A stretch of DNA of 64,000 nt from Colwellia sp. PAMC 21821 (GCF_002077175.1 NZ_CP014943.1:3100001-3164000), one strand, 5' to 3'. Counted from the first letter of the stretch, positions 38,814-48,656 are shown. A program made the numbers and translations. Notes: generated by a model from the letters alone, not told the origin.

Positions 38814-39390
38814 TTATACCAATCATGTGTAGCGACTCTTTGACGGCATAAATGCCGACCTACAATGAGCAATTACGAACATTTGTGTTTATTTTTTGTA
38901 GGTTGGGATTTATCCCATCGTTCTGAATTAATTCTCTGATTAATTTGTATAACACACGTTTGACGGCATAAATGCCGACCTACAATGAACAATCATGAAT
39001 ATTTGTGTTCATTCATTTGTAGGTTAGGATTTATCCCGTCGGTTTGAGTTAATTGTCTGATTAATTTGTATAACATACGTTTGACGGCATAAATGCCGAC
39101 CTACAATGAGCAATTACGAACATTTGTGTTTATTTTTTGTAGGTTGGGATTTATCCCATCGTTTTGAGTTAATTGTCTGATTAATTTGTATAACATACAT
39201 TTGATGGCATGAATGACGACCTACACTCATTTTTTACAGGTGAACGATTAATTAAATCTAATCAAAATTTATTAGTTGTTTGATAGAGATCTGTTATTTT
39301 ATGATTAAACGGGCTTAGAACTTTCCGATTATCTTGAAAAGTATTAAACTTTTTGCATTAACTGCCGATTAAGTAATCAACTTGGTATAA
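38814..39390. repeat. Region bounded by TTATACCAA / TTGGTATAA inverted ends
   Basis: TTATACCAA at 38814-38822 and TTGGTATAA at 39382-39390 are perfect inverted copies that enclose the 120-bp tandem array. The right end read inward (TTATACCAAGTTGATTA) matches the ends of the MITE-like copies at 2063 and 5769. It may be an expanded element of that family, or a mosaic of two. It has no coding capacity. Confidence 0.45.
38841..39240. repeat. Tandem array of 120-121-bp units with internal hairpin
   Basis: Three full units begin at 38841, 38961 and 39082 with TGACGGCATAAATGCCGACC; a degenerate partial unit begins at 39202. Within each unit the arm ending CGACCTACAA is an inverted partner of TTGTAGGTTGGGATTTATCCC, so each unit can form a long hairpin. 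Units 1 and 3 are more alike than either is to unit 2. The array lies between rsuA and the insertion sequence. Confidence 0.92.
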
Positions 39391-39408
39391 CCATAAACGG
39401 TACTGTGG

Positions 39409-40742
39409 CTGAGCGATCCCCACAAAATATCAGAGTCTCTCAATGATATAAGCTCCACCAAATAAGTGGAGCTGCCTGACCGCTTTTAAAAACGTCTTTA
39501 TCGTTAACTTTGCATACCTGTCCGCAACAACGCGCAGTCCAATAAAATGCAGCGATAGTATTGTGTCACTCTTCAAGCTGTTAGCTTGGTATTGCCTATG
39601 TTTATTCTCATTTTTTGTCGCTAATCCTATCGCCATTAATAACCAGTGCGCAATGCTTGATAATAGAATGAGTATGGATAATCTACTCGTTTTAGTTGTT
39701 TTATTGTACTCAAATCCTTGCCCGAATTGATGACTTTTCATATCTCGAAATCCTTCTTCAATTTGCATACGTAAACGATAAATTTTCATGACTCGTTTTG
39801 CTAATTGTTTCCCCTGTGGCAACGATGTAGCCAATAGCCATGGGTCGTTTCCTGACTTTCTATAAGTCTTTGAGGTTTTTGATTTCCTCGGTGCACCTAG
39901 TTGATTCATATCTTTTCTTCCTTTCTTTTTCTGCTTATAAAGTACTAATCGACATTTCAAAGGATTGCTTCTGGCAATGGTCCCAGAATAAGACGTCGGA
40001 CAGGTGGTTGCCCGTTTGTAAAAATGGGTAATGCTCTGCCAATTTGAATCATCTAAACTATAGAAGTTCGGCAAACGTGCTCTTCCTACATAATCCCAGC
40101 CCCTAGCTGATACCGATCGAAACCAAGGTGTTTTAAATCCTGCATCACTGACAATAATAGGGCAGCAGTCTTTATCGATAACCTTTGCTAAATGGCTCAA
40201 AAATTTAATGTGCGTTTGGGGTTTTTCTTTAGTGCTAATGTCGTGCACTTCTTCATAAACACATATACCTCTTCCATGTGACGCTAAAGTAGCGCGCAGT
40301 AAGAAATGGCCTTTATACTCATCTAAATCGGACCAATCGACTAAGATAATCGGCCGCTTGGCTTTGCCAACCGTGTATTTGGCGAGTTCTTGGTAAATAG
40401 AAAAGGACTCATTTTGTAAATTGGTGTTAGATAACAATCTATCAGCGCGTTTTATCCGGTGCTTTTCTTTTGCTTTAGAATTTATTCCTCTACCAAGGTT
40501 AGTCACCGTGGCTGAGGCACCATTTAATAAGCTATCAACTGAACTTATTAATGAAGTTCTGCGACGGGCGTGCATTTTAGGGGTGACAAGCGTAATTGTT
40601 TTCTTCAAAATAGAGCGGACATTCATGGCGTTTCCTGGTTGTATTTGTTTGGCGATAGATCTGATCACTAAACGTCATGAATGTTCCCTGCTTTTTAAAT
40701 TATTTTATTGATTCTTATCGTTTATTTGTGGGGATAGGTCAG
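39409..40742 (-). mobile_element. Complete IS4-family (IS10-like) insertion sequence
   Basis: The 1334-bp element has imperfect 18-bp terminal inverted repeats: CTGAGCGATCCCCACAAA at the left and, on the other strand, CTGACCTATCCCCACAAA at the right. It is flanked by a 9-bp direct target duplication GTACTGTGG (39400-39408 and 40743-40751), the length expected for IS10-type elements. A single intact transposase gene fills it. The intact duplication points to a recent insertion without later rearrangement. Confidence 0.93.
39430..40668 (-). CDS. IS4-family transposase
   Basis: This 412-residue DDE transposase has first Asp in ILVDWSDLDEY, second Asp in IIVSDAGFKTPWF, and the Glu within the IS4 signature Y-x2-R-x3-E-x6-K (YRLRMQIEEGFRDMK). 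An internal Met at MNVRSILKK (14 residues in) is a likely true start. The N-terminal part KEKHRIKRADRLLSN resembles the IS10 group. The frame is intact, so the element may still be active. Confidence 0.93.
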   Translation of the reverse strand: MIRSIAKQIQPGNAMNVRSILKKTITLVTPKMHARRRTSLISSVDSLLNGASATVTNLGRGINSKAKEKHRIKRADRLLSNTNLQNESFSIYQELAKYTVGKAKRPIILVDWSDLDEYKGHFLLRATLASHGRGICVYEEVHDISTKEKPQTHIKFLSHLAKVIDKDCCPIIVSDAGFKTPWFRSVSARGWDYVGRARLPNFYSLDDSNWQSITHFYKRATTCPTSYSGTIARSNPLKCRLVLYKQKKKGRKDMNQLGAPRKSKTSKTYRKSGNDPWLLATSLPQGKQLAKRVMKIYRLRMQIEEGFRDMKSHQFGQGFEYNKTTKTSRLSILILLSSIAHWLLMAIGLATKNENKHRQYQANSLKSDTILSLHFIGLRVVADRYAKLTIKTFLKAVRQLHLFGGAYIIERL

Positions 40743-40784
40743 GTACTGTGGTACTTAATGTTGAAAGGGTAGTAGAGAATAATA

Positions 40785-41066
40785 ATGGAAGTTTTAATTG
40801 ATTTACTGCCAGCTAGCTATACGGCAAAAGCTGAACCTTCTGCAAAAGACAGTCGTCAAAAGCAACCGCGGGCGCATGATAAAAAGCAGCCTAAGTTAAC
40901 GCCTAAGCATGACGAAGCAGAAATAAGTGAACAAAAATCAGTTGAAAATGAACGACGCACTGGCGACGAACGCAGGGAGCAAGCACTTAATAGAGGTCGG
41001 TGGTTAGAGTCACGTGATCGCAAAGATCGTAGAGCAAATGCATCTGCTATTTGTGTGAAAATTTAA
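40785..41066 (+). CDS. Small charged hypothetical protein
   Basis: This 93-residue protein is rich in Lys, Arg, Glu and Asp, with the C-terminal segment ERRTGDERREQALNRGRWLESRDRKDRRAN, which may form a charged helix. I do not recognise a family beyond similarity in style to small conserved proteins of Alteromonadales. No signal peptide or membrane segment is seen. The start codon is 34 bases from the right target duplication of the insertion sequence, which therefore lies in or just upstream of its promoter. Confidence 0.6.
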   Translation: MEVLIDLLPASYTAKAEPSAKDSRQKQPRAHDKKQPKLTPKHDEAEISEQKSVENERRTGDERREQALNRGRWLESRDRKDRRANASAICVKI

Positions 41067-41092
41067 CGAAACAAGGCATTATATAACAGCGA

Positions 41093-41863
41093 CTAGTCGC
41101 TTAAAGCTTGTATCACTTCTAACTTTGATTCCGGTATTTTTCTGTATTTATCTAATATTTTATCAATTTCACCAGTCACCTTTAAAGTACTAATCACCGC
41201 ATTAATATTATTTACGATAACCTTGTCCAAGCTCGGTGAAAGAGCACAATGGATCTCGTTGTCATTCATAGGTATCACTGAATCTTCAATATTTTTGTAA
41301 AAATAAGATGCTTCAATAGATGCACTGATAAAACCAGATATTTTGTTTTGACGATATTTATCATAACTGTCAGCGGGTGTCATACTCGTGACAGGGAGTA
41401 TGTTTTCGTTATCAATATAGCTTGATAATTCAGGGTAGATATAACCTAATGTAGTGCCAATTTTAAGTTGCTTATACTCTGATAATTTAGTTAAGGCTGT
41501 TATTCCTTTACGGTTAATCAAAATATCAGGATTGTTATAAATCATGTCACTCCATTGTAAGTATACTGATTTATACCACATAGGATTTGCAACACAATGC
41601 ATGTCGATAACATTTGTTTCCAGTGATTGTTCTACTCTTTTGCGAGGAATAGGCAACATCTCAAGCTGCATGTCTAGTCGATTAGCAATTGTATGTGTAA
41701 GATCAAAAAGAATACCGCTTATAGGGCGTCCCTGAGCGTCGAAGAATAGTTGTGGTGCAACATTCTGACTGTAGTAGGACGTGCGAAGTAAATGCTGGCT
41801 AGCAAGCGGAAAACTTATCGCTAGCATTAAAGTTAGCATACACATGGAAAAATAAAACTTCAT
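41093..41863 (-). CDS. Periplasmic solute-binding protein family 3-like
   Basis: This protein of 256 residues begins with a good signal peptide (MKFYFSMCMLTLMLAISFPLASQ). An upstream in-frame ATG at 41920 would hide the signal behind 19 residues, so the later start is preferred. The mature part resembles amino-acid-type binding proteins (PISGILFDLTHTIANRLDMQLEMLPIPRKRVEQSL; LKIGTTLGYIYPEL). No ABC permease or ATPase gene is adjacent, so it may be an orphan binding protein or a sensor-like exported protein. The ligand is unknown. Confidence 0.75.
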   Translation of the reverse strand: MKFYFSMCMLTLMLAISFPLASQHLLRTSYYSQNVAPQLFFDAQGRPISGILFDLTHTIANRLDMQLEMLPIPRKRVEQSLETNVIDMHCVANPMWYKSVYLQWSDMIYNNPDILINRKGITALTKLSEYKQLKIGTTLGYIYPELSSYIDNENILPVTSMTPADSYDKYRQNKISGFISASIEASYFYKNIEDSVIPMNDNEIHCALSPSLDKVIVNNINAVISTLKVTGEIDKILDKYRKIPESKLEVIQALSD

Positions 41864-41950
41864 AAACCTGAATACCTCACTAACTTTAATAACAGCGATA
41901 ATAGCTTTAATCATAGCCATTTAAATAATGAATTGCTAAAAATAATAATA

Positions 41951-42241
41951 TTATTTTTTTGGATTTAACTGATTAAATTTTTCTAATTGTTCGTCTGTTG
42001 CTGGTAATTGATGTTTTTCTTTCCACTCACTATACGGCATGCCATAAACTTGTTCACGGGCAGTGTCGATATCAACGTTAACGCCCAATTTTTCAGCTTC
42101 AGCAACCGTCCACTTAGAAAAACAGTTACGACAAAAACCAGCAAGGTTCATTAATTCAATATTTTGCACGTCTTTACGGTTATCTAAATGCGCGAGTAAA
42201 CGACGAAATACCGCTGCTTGAATTTCAATTTCTTTATCCAT
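41951..42241 (-). CDS. DUF1244 family protein
   Basis: This small cytoplasmic protein of 96 residues has the conserved core LMNLAGFCRNCFSKWTVAEAEKLG and ends with MPYSEWKEKHQLPAT, typical of DUF1244. The two cysteines in CRNC may bind metal, but this is not shown. An AGAGGA ribosome site precedes the start. It follows csiV on the same strand by 44 bases. The function is unknown. Confidence 0.88.
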   Translation of the reverse strand: MDKEIEIQAAVFRRLLAHLDNRKDVQNIELMNLAGFCRNCFSKWTVAEAEKLGVNVDIDTAREQVYGMPYSEWKEKHQLPATDEQLEKFNQLNPKK

Positions 42242-42285
42242 AATATCCTCTAAATCATTAATCTGAAAAATATACCTTAAAGACT

Positions 42286-43908
42286 TTATTCGTCCTCAGG
42301 CTCTGGTTTTGTGTAAGGTCTAATTTGCACTATCATGCCCATATACGGGTGGTCGAAATAATGCACTTCGCCACTGATAACGCGTCGATCTTGTTTAAAT
42401 CTAATAGCCTTCGCTTGTACTGGCTTTGTAATTATTACATCAGTATTGCCCATAGCTGGAGCGTTTTCAGCTAATTGTGCGGTGGCAAGTTCAGCTAAAT
42501 TTTTATCTAAAATATTAAAATCAGCCGTTATAAATAAATAGTGCTTTAAATGAATATTGAAAAAACCATCGATGAACCAAGGTTGCACGGGGGCTAATGG
42601 CGGCTCAGATATTAATGGATTTTCGTTGCCAAGTTTTAACGATAAATCTTGAGTTTTAAATGATGTTAATAGTGCTTCAGTATCTTCATTTACTTGCGAT
42701 AGTTGTGCAATAACCTCTTGAATTCGCGATTTTTTTGCCGCTTGTACTTGTTCCTGCTGGCTGTTTTTTGCTTGGTTTTTAAGCGTTAAAATGCCCATTG
42801 GGCTTTGCTCGCTAGTGGTTTCAAGTGCTTGAACTATATGCTGATTTTTTTGCTTATTGTAATGAGCTAACTTCTTTTTATGATCTGCAGCGAAGCTTTC
42901 ACCGGCATATACTTTCACCGGAACAGATTCTTTTTCAGGTCGAGCAACTTGACGCCAACCCATATGCAATAGAGGACGAAAGTTTTTGCTATATCTTAAG
43001 TCTTGAATAATATCATCAAGTTGCAGAGAGTCTTTACTAAGTAAATGGGTGTTGTTATTACCGACTTCCTCTTGTCCATTAATCAATAAAGGCATTTTAT
43101 CAACAGCAAAACCATGGTAGTCAAATCCAGGGTTATTTACTTGATAATCAGTAAAATTAGCCTGATCAATACGACATAATAATGTAGCTTCAGTTGTTGG
43201 TGTATATTGAAATTTAAGCGTTTGAAACTCTGCTTCTGCGGCCAAAACTAAGTTTTGTATTTTTGCACGCTCTTCAGGCGTTAATTCTGGCTCAGGCGAC
43301 AAAGTAGTGCTATCGAGTGCATCACCTTGTACTTCATTTTGTACTCCGTTTTTTACTTCACTTTGTACATCACTATAAAGTGTATTGTTATTAATCGTTT
43401 TGTTTACGTCTACATCATTGGCATTTTCAGGCAATGTTGGGATGCTGCTACTTTCGTTTGCTGCTGAAGGTAATGTTGTACTATGAGTTGCGTCATTCAA
43501 CGGGTTGTTATTTTGCTCTACTGTTTGGCTTTCAAGGTTAAACAATGATTCTTCAGCTGCTGTTAACGCTAGCTCAGTTAAAGATTGCTCTTTAAAAAGC
43601 GTGGGTAACTTAGCCGTTTTATTGACTAAGTTTTCCCCATATTGTGGAGAATCACAGCTGGGCAGAAGCTGCTTTAAACTACGAATGTCAGGATTTAAGT
43701 ATCTGCGAAGTAAATCTTCTACACGTTTATGTTTAGGTAATTCACTGGTCTCTGGAAAATTTTCTTTTAACTGACTTTTATCGCCCAATTGGCTAAAAAG
43801 AATAATTTCGACATCAAACCATCGGTCGTCACTTTTTTGCGTCGCTGCATTTAACGTTAGCGGTAGTGCTAATGTGGCAGAACATAAAAATAGTTGGGTT
43901 AATTTCAT
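42286..43908 (-). CDS. csiV: CsiV family periplasmic protein
   Basis: This 540-residue protein has a signal peptide (about 1-21, LPLTLNAA) and the CsiV-type start of the mature protein (DRWFDVEIILFSQLGD). It also has the C-terminal block RRVISGEVHYFDHPYMGMIVQI. In Vibrio cholerae CsiV binds peptidoglycan and is needed for D-amino-acid or low-osmolarity growth effects linked to LpoA. The middle (about 100-180) is a long Asn/Glu-rich, low-complexity linker that makes this homologue longer than usual. It follows mfd on the same strand, the typical arrangement for this group, with a hairpin between them. Confidence 0.85.
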   Translation of the reverse strand: MKLTQLFLCSATLALPLTLNAATQKSDDRWFDVEIILFSQLGDKSQLKENFPETSELPKHKRVEDLLRRYLNPDIRSLKQLLPSCDSPQYGENLVNKTAKLPTLFKEQSLTELALTAAEESLFNLESQTVEQNNNPLNDATHSTTLPSAANESSSIPTLPENANDVDVNKTINNNTLYSDVQSEVKNGVQNEVQGDALDSTTLSPEPELTPEERAKIQNLVLAAEAEFQTLKFQYTPTTEATLLCRIDQANFTDYQVNNPGFDYHGFAVDKMPLLINGQEEVGNNNTHLLSKDSLQLDDIIQDLRYSKNFRPLLHMGWRQVARPEKESVPVKVYAGESFAADHKKKLAHYNKQKNQHIVQALETTSEQSPMGILTLKNQAKNSQQEQVQAAKKSRIQEVIAQLSQVNEDTEALLTSFKTQDLSLKLGNENPLISEPPLAPVQPWFIDGFFNIHLKHYLFITADFNILDKNLAELATAQLAENAPAMGNTDVIITKPVQAKAIRFKQDRRVISGEVHYFDHPYMGMIVQIRPYTKPEPEDE

Positions 43909-43976
43909 TCAGTATCCAGTTAATGGTTATTTTACCTAGTGATAATAGCAAAAGTTGGTCAATACTTAAATTATCA

Positions 43977-44003
43977 ATCAGTTATCTGTTAGGGATAACT
44001 GAT
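43977..44003. terminator. Hairpin between mfd and csiV
   Basis: ATCAGTTATC and GATAACTGAT form a perfect 10-bp stem with a 7-base loop, 37 bases after the mfd stop codon. The trailing T content on the minus strand is weak, so it may attenuate rather than fully stop transcription into csiV. Confidence 0.5.
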
Positions 44004-44039
44004 CATTACGGTCGTTTTAAGTATTAACCATTTTAGTGT

Positions 44040-47000
44040 TTACGGGCGCAAATGTTTCGCCAATTCGTTTAGCATGGTGGTGATCAAAATAAATCGAGAC
44101 TTAGCATCTTCGGTTGCTTGTTTAAATTTGAGCTTATTCGCTCCGTCCATTTTGTATATTTTTGGTTGCTGCTGAATTAACCCAAAGATAAACATATGGT
44201 CTACTTTAGTATCGACACTGAACTCAAATGAACCACCAGCAGGTCCAGCATCAATGCGAGTAATGCCTATTTTCTCTGCTTTAAGCTTTAGCTTAGCAAT
44301 ATGAATTAAATTCTTTGCCGCTTGGGGTAACAAGCCAAAACGATCAATCAGCTCAACTTGCACATCGTCAAGTGCTTGCTTATTTTTACAACTGGCAATA
44401 CGTTTATAAAGGCTTAAACGTAAACTGACATCAAAAATATAGTCATCTGGCAGCAGTGCTGCTACGCGCAAGTCTACTTCCGTTTGCGTTTTGGTGACTT
44501 GGTCAAGCGACAACTCTTTACCGTCTTTAAGCGCAGCAACCGCGGCATCAAGCATTTCCATATAAAGCGTAAAGCCGACCTGGCTCATTGAACCACTTTG
44601 ATCTTCGCCTAATAATTCACCTGCGCCACGAATCTCTAAATCGTGAGTGGCTAAGGTAAAGCCGGCGCCTAAATCTTCAAGGGATGCGATGGCTTCAAGA
44701 CGCTTTTTCGCATCTTTGGTCATGCGTTTTTCGTGCGGTGTTAATAAATAAGCATAAGCTTGGTGATGCGAACGACCCACACGGCCACGTAATTGATGCA
44801 ATTGCGCTAAACCTAAATGGTCTGCTCGGTCCATAATAATGGTGTTAGCGGTAGGTACATCAATGCCGGTTTCAATAATGGTAGTACAAACTAACACGTT
44901 ATAACGTTGGTGATAAAAGTCGCCCATTACACGCTCAAGTTCACGCTCTCGCATTTGACCATGGGCAGTAATAATTTTCGCTTCCGGCAATAATAGTTGT
45001 ATATCTGCGGCAGTTTTGTCTATGGTGTCGACATTATTGTGTAAGAAATAAACTTGGCCACCACGTAACACTTCACGCAAAATTGATTCACGGATTAAAG
45101 CGTCATCACGCTCTCTAACAAAAGTTTTTACCGCTAAGCGTTTTGCTGGTGGCGTCGCTATTATTGATAAGTCACGCATGCCACCCATCGCCATATTTAA
45201 GGTGCGAGGGATCGGGGTTGCGGTTAGGGTTAAAATATCGACATTGGCACGTAACTGTTTTATTTTTTCTTTTTGTTTAACACCAAATCTATGTTCTTCA
45301 TCAACGACTAAAAGTCCTAAATCTTTATATTTAATGCTGTTTTGTAAAAGTTTATGAGTGCCAATTAAAATGTCTATTTGGCCAGACTCCACTTCTTTAA
45401 TAACGGCATTTTGCTCTTTGGTGGTTTTAAAGCGTGATAGCACTTCAATGGTAACGGGCCAGTTGGCGAAACGATCACGGAAACTTTCGTAATGTTGTTG
45501 AGCGAGTAAGGTCGTTGGTACTAATATCGCTACTTGCTTACCGTCATTTACCGCGACAAAGGCTGCTCGCATTGCGACTTCGGTTTTACCAAAGCCAACG
45601 TCACCACAAACTAATCGGTCCATCGCTTTTGGTGAAAGCATATCGCTGATCACCGCATTAATAGCTTGCTCTTGATCAAAGGTTTCTTCAAAACCAAAAC
45701 TATCAGCAAAGGCACGATATTCATCTTTATCACGTTTAAAGCTATAACCATGGTTACTAGCACGTTTGGCATAAATATCTAACAGTTCAGCAGCGACGTC
45801 GCGTACTTTTTCTGCCGCTTTTTGTTTGGCTTTACTCCAGGTGTCGTTACCCAACTTATGTAAAGGAGCGTGTTCAGCGTCTGCGCCTGAGTAGCGACTA
45901 ATTAAATGCAGAGAGGCAACGGGCACATATAGTTTGGCTTCTTTAGCGTAACTGAGTACTAAAAATTCAGTAGTAATACCGCTGTTTTCTATCGTCTGTA
46001 AACCCATATAACGACCAATGCCATGGTCAATATGAACAACCGGTTGGCCGATACTTAGCTCTGCTAAGTTTTTAAAGATTGCGTCGTTTTGAATTTCTTG
46101 TTGTTTATTGCGACGACGAGTTTGGCGTACCCGATCGCCGAGTAATTCTGCTTCTGTAATTAACGCTATGGCATTCTTTTTAGCACTGCCTTTGGCTTGA
46201 AAAATAAAACCGGCACTTAAAGCGTTAACCGTGATACCGAGCGGCGCGTCACTGTTAACAAAATCTTCAATAGTATTAAAGACATTAGGCTTTATTTTAT
46301 TGCGCTCTAATAACTCTAATACACTTTCACGTCGACCTTGGCTTTCTGCCACAAATAACAGCTTATTTGGCGTTTCTTTGCTAGTAACAAAGTTATTAAG
46401 TAATTCAAAAGGCTGCTTTAATTTATGATCTATGGTCAGATCAGGCAGTGCATGCACGTCAAACTGCACTTGTGATGCTTTTACTTCATCTTCATTAACG
46501 TCAGGTTTTAAATTGATACGGTCAAAAGGTTTTAATGCGCTGTAAAGTTCTTCACTATTTAGAAATAGGTGGCTAGGCGGTAATAATGGTCGAGTAGGGT
46601 CGTAGCGTCTATCTTCATAGCGGTAGTCAATATCGGTCCAGTAATGTGTTAAAGCTTTATCAATATCGCCACTGATAATCACCAAAGTGTTATCAGCTAG
46701 ATAGTCACATAAGGTATTGGTTTGCTCAAAAAATAACGGTAAATAATACTCGATGCCTGCCGGCATAATGCCGTTACTGACTTGGTGATAAATAGATTCT
46801 TTATCTATCGTGCTGGTAAATTGTTCGCGGTATTGGCTACGAAATAAATTGGTACCGTCAGTATCGGTTGGAAATTCATGCGCGGGTAATAAATTAATGC
46901 CATCAACTTTATCACTCGAACGTTGGTTCTCTGGGTCAAACAAACGAATTTCGTCAATTTCGTCATCAAAAAAGTCTAATCTGAACGGGGTGTTGCTGCC

Positions 47001-47549
47001 CATAGGAAATATATCAAGTATGGCACCGCGGGCAGAAAACTCACCGTGCTCCATCACTTGATCAACACAACGATAACCGCTAGCTTCTAAGTTTTGTCTT
47101 AGCTGATGTAAATCTTTTTTATCGCCTTTTTGGATGATTAAGCTATTAGCTTCAATATATTGCTTGGGTGCTAAACGTTGTATTAAGGTGGAAATAGGCA
47201 CTATAACAATGCCTTTATCCATGCGCGATAATTGATATAAAGTGGCTAATCGCTGAGAAATAATATCTTGGTGTGGCGAAAATGTATCGTACGGTAAGGT
47301 TTCCCAATCAGGAAATAAGCAAATCGGTAATTTTGCTTGTCGATTTAAACTGGCAAGTTCTTGCTCTAAACGCAACGCTGATGGCGTGTCATGAGTCAGC
47401 AGTAGTATGGGCTGTTGTGTGGATAACGCGCCATGGAAAATAGCGACCGTTGCGCTACTGCCAGGTAGATTTTGCCAAACTTTTTTATCGGCACTTTTAC
47501 CGCGACTTTTAGCTAATACTGGACTGAAAAGACTAACATTTTTACTCAT
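44040..47549 (-). CDS. mfd: Transcription-repair coupling factor Mfd
   Basis: Mfd removes RNA polymerase stalled at DNA damage and recruits UvrA. The protein has 1169 residues (E. coli: 1148). The order is UvrB-homology modules (about 1-330; LFPDWETLPYD), an RNA-polymerase interaction (CarD-like) domain near 480-560 (GQPVVHIDHGIGRYMGL), a RecG-like SF2 translocase with CGDVGFGKTEVA (Walker A), VDEEHRFG (DExx box), TLTATPIPRTL and DVPTANTIIMDRADHLGLAQLHQLRGRVGRS, and the C-terminal UvrA-masking domain. All motifs are intact. Confidence 0.98.
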   Translation of the reverse strand: MSKNVSLFSPVLAKSRGKSADKKVWQNLPGSSATVAIFHGALSTQQPILLLTHDTPSALRLEQELASLNRQAKLPICLFPDWETLPYDTFSPHQDIISQRLATLYQLSRMDKGIVIVPISTLIQRLAPKQYIEANSLIIQKGDKKDLHQLRQNLEASGYRCVDQVMEHGEFSARGAILDIFPMGSNTPFRLDFFDDEIDEIRLFDPENQRSSDKVDGINLLPAHEFPTDTDGTNLFRSQYREQFTSTIDKESIYHQVSNGIMPAGIEYYLPLFFEQTNTLCDYLADNTLVIISGDIDKALTHYWTDIDYRYEDRRYDPTRPLLPPSHLFLNSEELYSALKPFDRINLKPDVNEDEVKASQVQFDVHALPDLTIDHKLKQPFELLNNFVTSKETPNKLLFVAESQGRRESVLELLERNKIKPNVFNTIEDFVNSDAPLGITVNALSAGFIFQAKGSAKKNAIALITEAELLGDRVRQTRRRNKQQEIQNDAIFKNLAELSIGQPVVHIDHGIGRYMGLQTIENSGITTEFLVLSYAKEAKLYVPVASLHLISRYSGADAEHAPLHKLGNDTWSKAKQKAAEKVRDVAAELLDIYAKRASNHGYSFKRDKDEYRAFADSFGFEETFDQEQAINAVISDMLSPKAMDRLVCGDVGFGKTEVAMRAAFVAVNDGKQVAILVPTTLLAQQHYESFRDRFANWPVTIEVLSRFKTTKEQNAVIKEVESGQIDILIGTHKLLQNSIKYKDLGLLVVDEEHRFGVKQKEKIKQLRANVDILTLTATPIPRTLNMAMGGMRDLSIIATPPAKRLAVKTFVRERDDALIRESILREVLRGGQVYFLHNNVDTIDKTAADIQLLLPEAKIITAHGQMRERELERVMGDFYHQRYNVLVCTTIIETGIDVPTANTIIMDRADHLGLAQLHQLRGRVGRSHHQAYAYLLTPHEKRMTKDAKKRLEAIASLEDLGAGFTLATHDLEIRGAGELLGEDQSGSMSQVGFTLYMEMLDAAVAALKDGKELSLDQVTKTQTEVDLRVAALLPDDYIFDVSLRLSLYKRIASCKNKQALDDVQVELIDRFGLLPQAAKNLIHIAKLKLKAEKIGITRIDAGPAGGSFEFSVDTKVDHMFIFGLIQQQPKIYKMDGANKLKFKQATEDAKSRFILITTMLNELAKHLRP

Positions 47550-47880
47550 GACTGCTCGTAATTAAATTGCGTTGAAAATGATTAACTCAGAAACATATAA
47601 TTAAATGATGATTTTAGTATTGAGCGCTTTTATTGGTATAGCTTAACGGGTTTTTGAAAGCGCTTAACTCCAAAATTTTAGGTATCTTAACATGAGTTTT
47701 AGGTGATCTTTAACCGCTAAATTTAAAGCCGTGCAGCTTTTACATTAAATAGCGCTTGCAGGTAAAGATCTGGCTATTTAAAGCGTGTATAATAGCGCGC
47801 AATTGAATCACTATATGTTGCCAAGCCCTAATAAATATAATTAGTGTAAAGTAGCAATAACCAGCGATATTCGTTGGATT
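47550..47880. other. Divergent intergenic region between mfd and yehS-like gene
   Basis: This region should hold promoters for both genes. A TATAAT hexamer at 47788-47793 could serve the yehS-like gene, but no -35 box at a proper distance was found. No other feature is seen. Confidence 0.4.
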
Positions 47881-47892
47881 TTGGAGAAGTTT

Positions 47893-48555
47893 TTGACTAA
47901 TAACGATGTTTTACGCCGCCTGAGATATACCTTTAATTTTAACGATCAAAAGGTTATTGCTATTTTTGCTGCTGGCGATTTAACCGTAACGCGCGAGCAA
48001 ATTAGTAACTGGTTAAAGCAAGAAGATGATCCTACTTATGTAAATTGCCCTGATACTACATTTGCTGCTTTTTTAAATGGCTTTATCAATGAACGCCGTG
48101 GAAAAAAAGAAGGCGAACCTGCGAAGGCTGAAAAGCGTTTAAACAATAATATTATTCTGACTAAATTGAAAATAGCCTTTAATTTAAAAGCAGAAGATAT
48201 TATTGAAATGCTGGCGCTAGCTAACTTTCGTTTAAATAAGCCAGAGTTAAGTGCATTCTCTCGTAAACCTGAACATAAAAACTATCGTGAATGTAAAGAC
48301 CAGGTTTTACGCAATTTGTTACAAGGTATAGACAAGAAGTTTCATGTTCAACGTCGTGCTAAAGAACAAGTGAAAAAACCTGTGATTGAAGAGACGAAAG
48401 ACAAGTTAGAAGTGGTTTTAGAAGATAAAAATTACAACTCGGCTAAAGCGAATGCTAGTAAAATTTATGTTAACCCAAATAAAACCAAAGTTGAGCGCAA
48501 GCCTGGCGAGCGAAAAGTATTAAAACTTAAACCGAAAGATATTTGGGGTGAGTAA
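47893..48555 (+). CDS. yehS: DUF1456 family protein (YehS-like)
   Basis: This protein of 220 residues contains two copies of the DUF1456 domain (NDVLRRLRYTFNFNDQKVIAIF and NIILTKLKIAFNLKAEDIIEML), followed by a Lys-rich tail longer than in E. coli YehS. The TTG at 47893 is chosen because GGAGAAG lies just upstream and the family usually begins M-x-N-N-D; another TTG at 47881 would add four residues. The function of the family is unknown. Confidence 0.88.
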   Translation: MTNNDVLRRLRYTFNFNDQKVIAIFAAGDLTVTREQISNWLKQEDDPTYVNCPDTTFAAFLNGFINERRGKKEGEPAKAEKRLNNNIILTKLKIAFNLKAEDIIEMLALANFRLNKPELSAFSRKPEHKNYRECKDQVLRNLLQGIDKKFHVQRRAKEQVKKPVIEETKDKLEVVLEDKNYNSAKANASKIYVNPNKTKVERKPGERKVLKLKPKDIWGE

Positions 48556-48656
48556 CACCAATTAAAGCCTGATTTTTGTGCTATAAATAAGTTATATTTC
48601 AAATGAATAGATTCTAAATAACTATAAAAATAAAGCACTAATATAAGGGATTTAAT

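Noticed and set aside
38841..39240. CRISPR-like regularly spaced repeats
   Set aside because: The repeated unit is the whole 120-121 bases, including what would be spacers, so it is a plain tandem repeat. No cas genes are nearby.
41864..41920. Longer start for the solute-binding protein
   Set aside because: It would place 19 residues before a normal signal peptide; the ATG at 41863 gives a standard exported protein.
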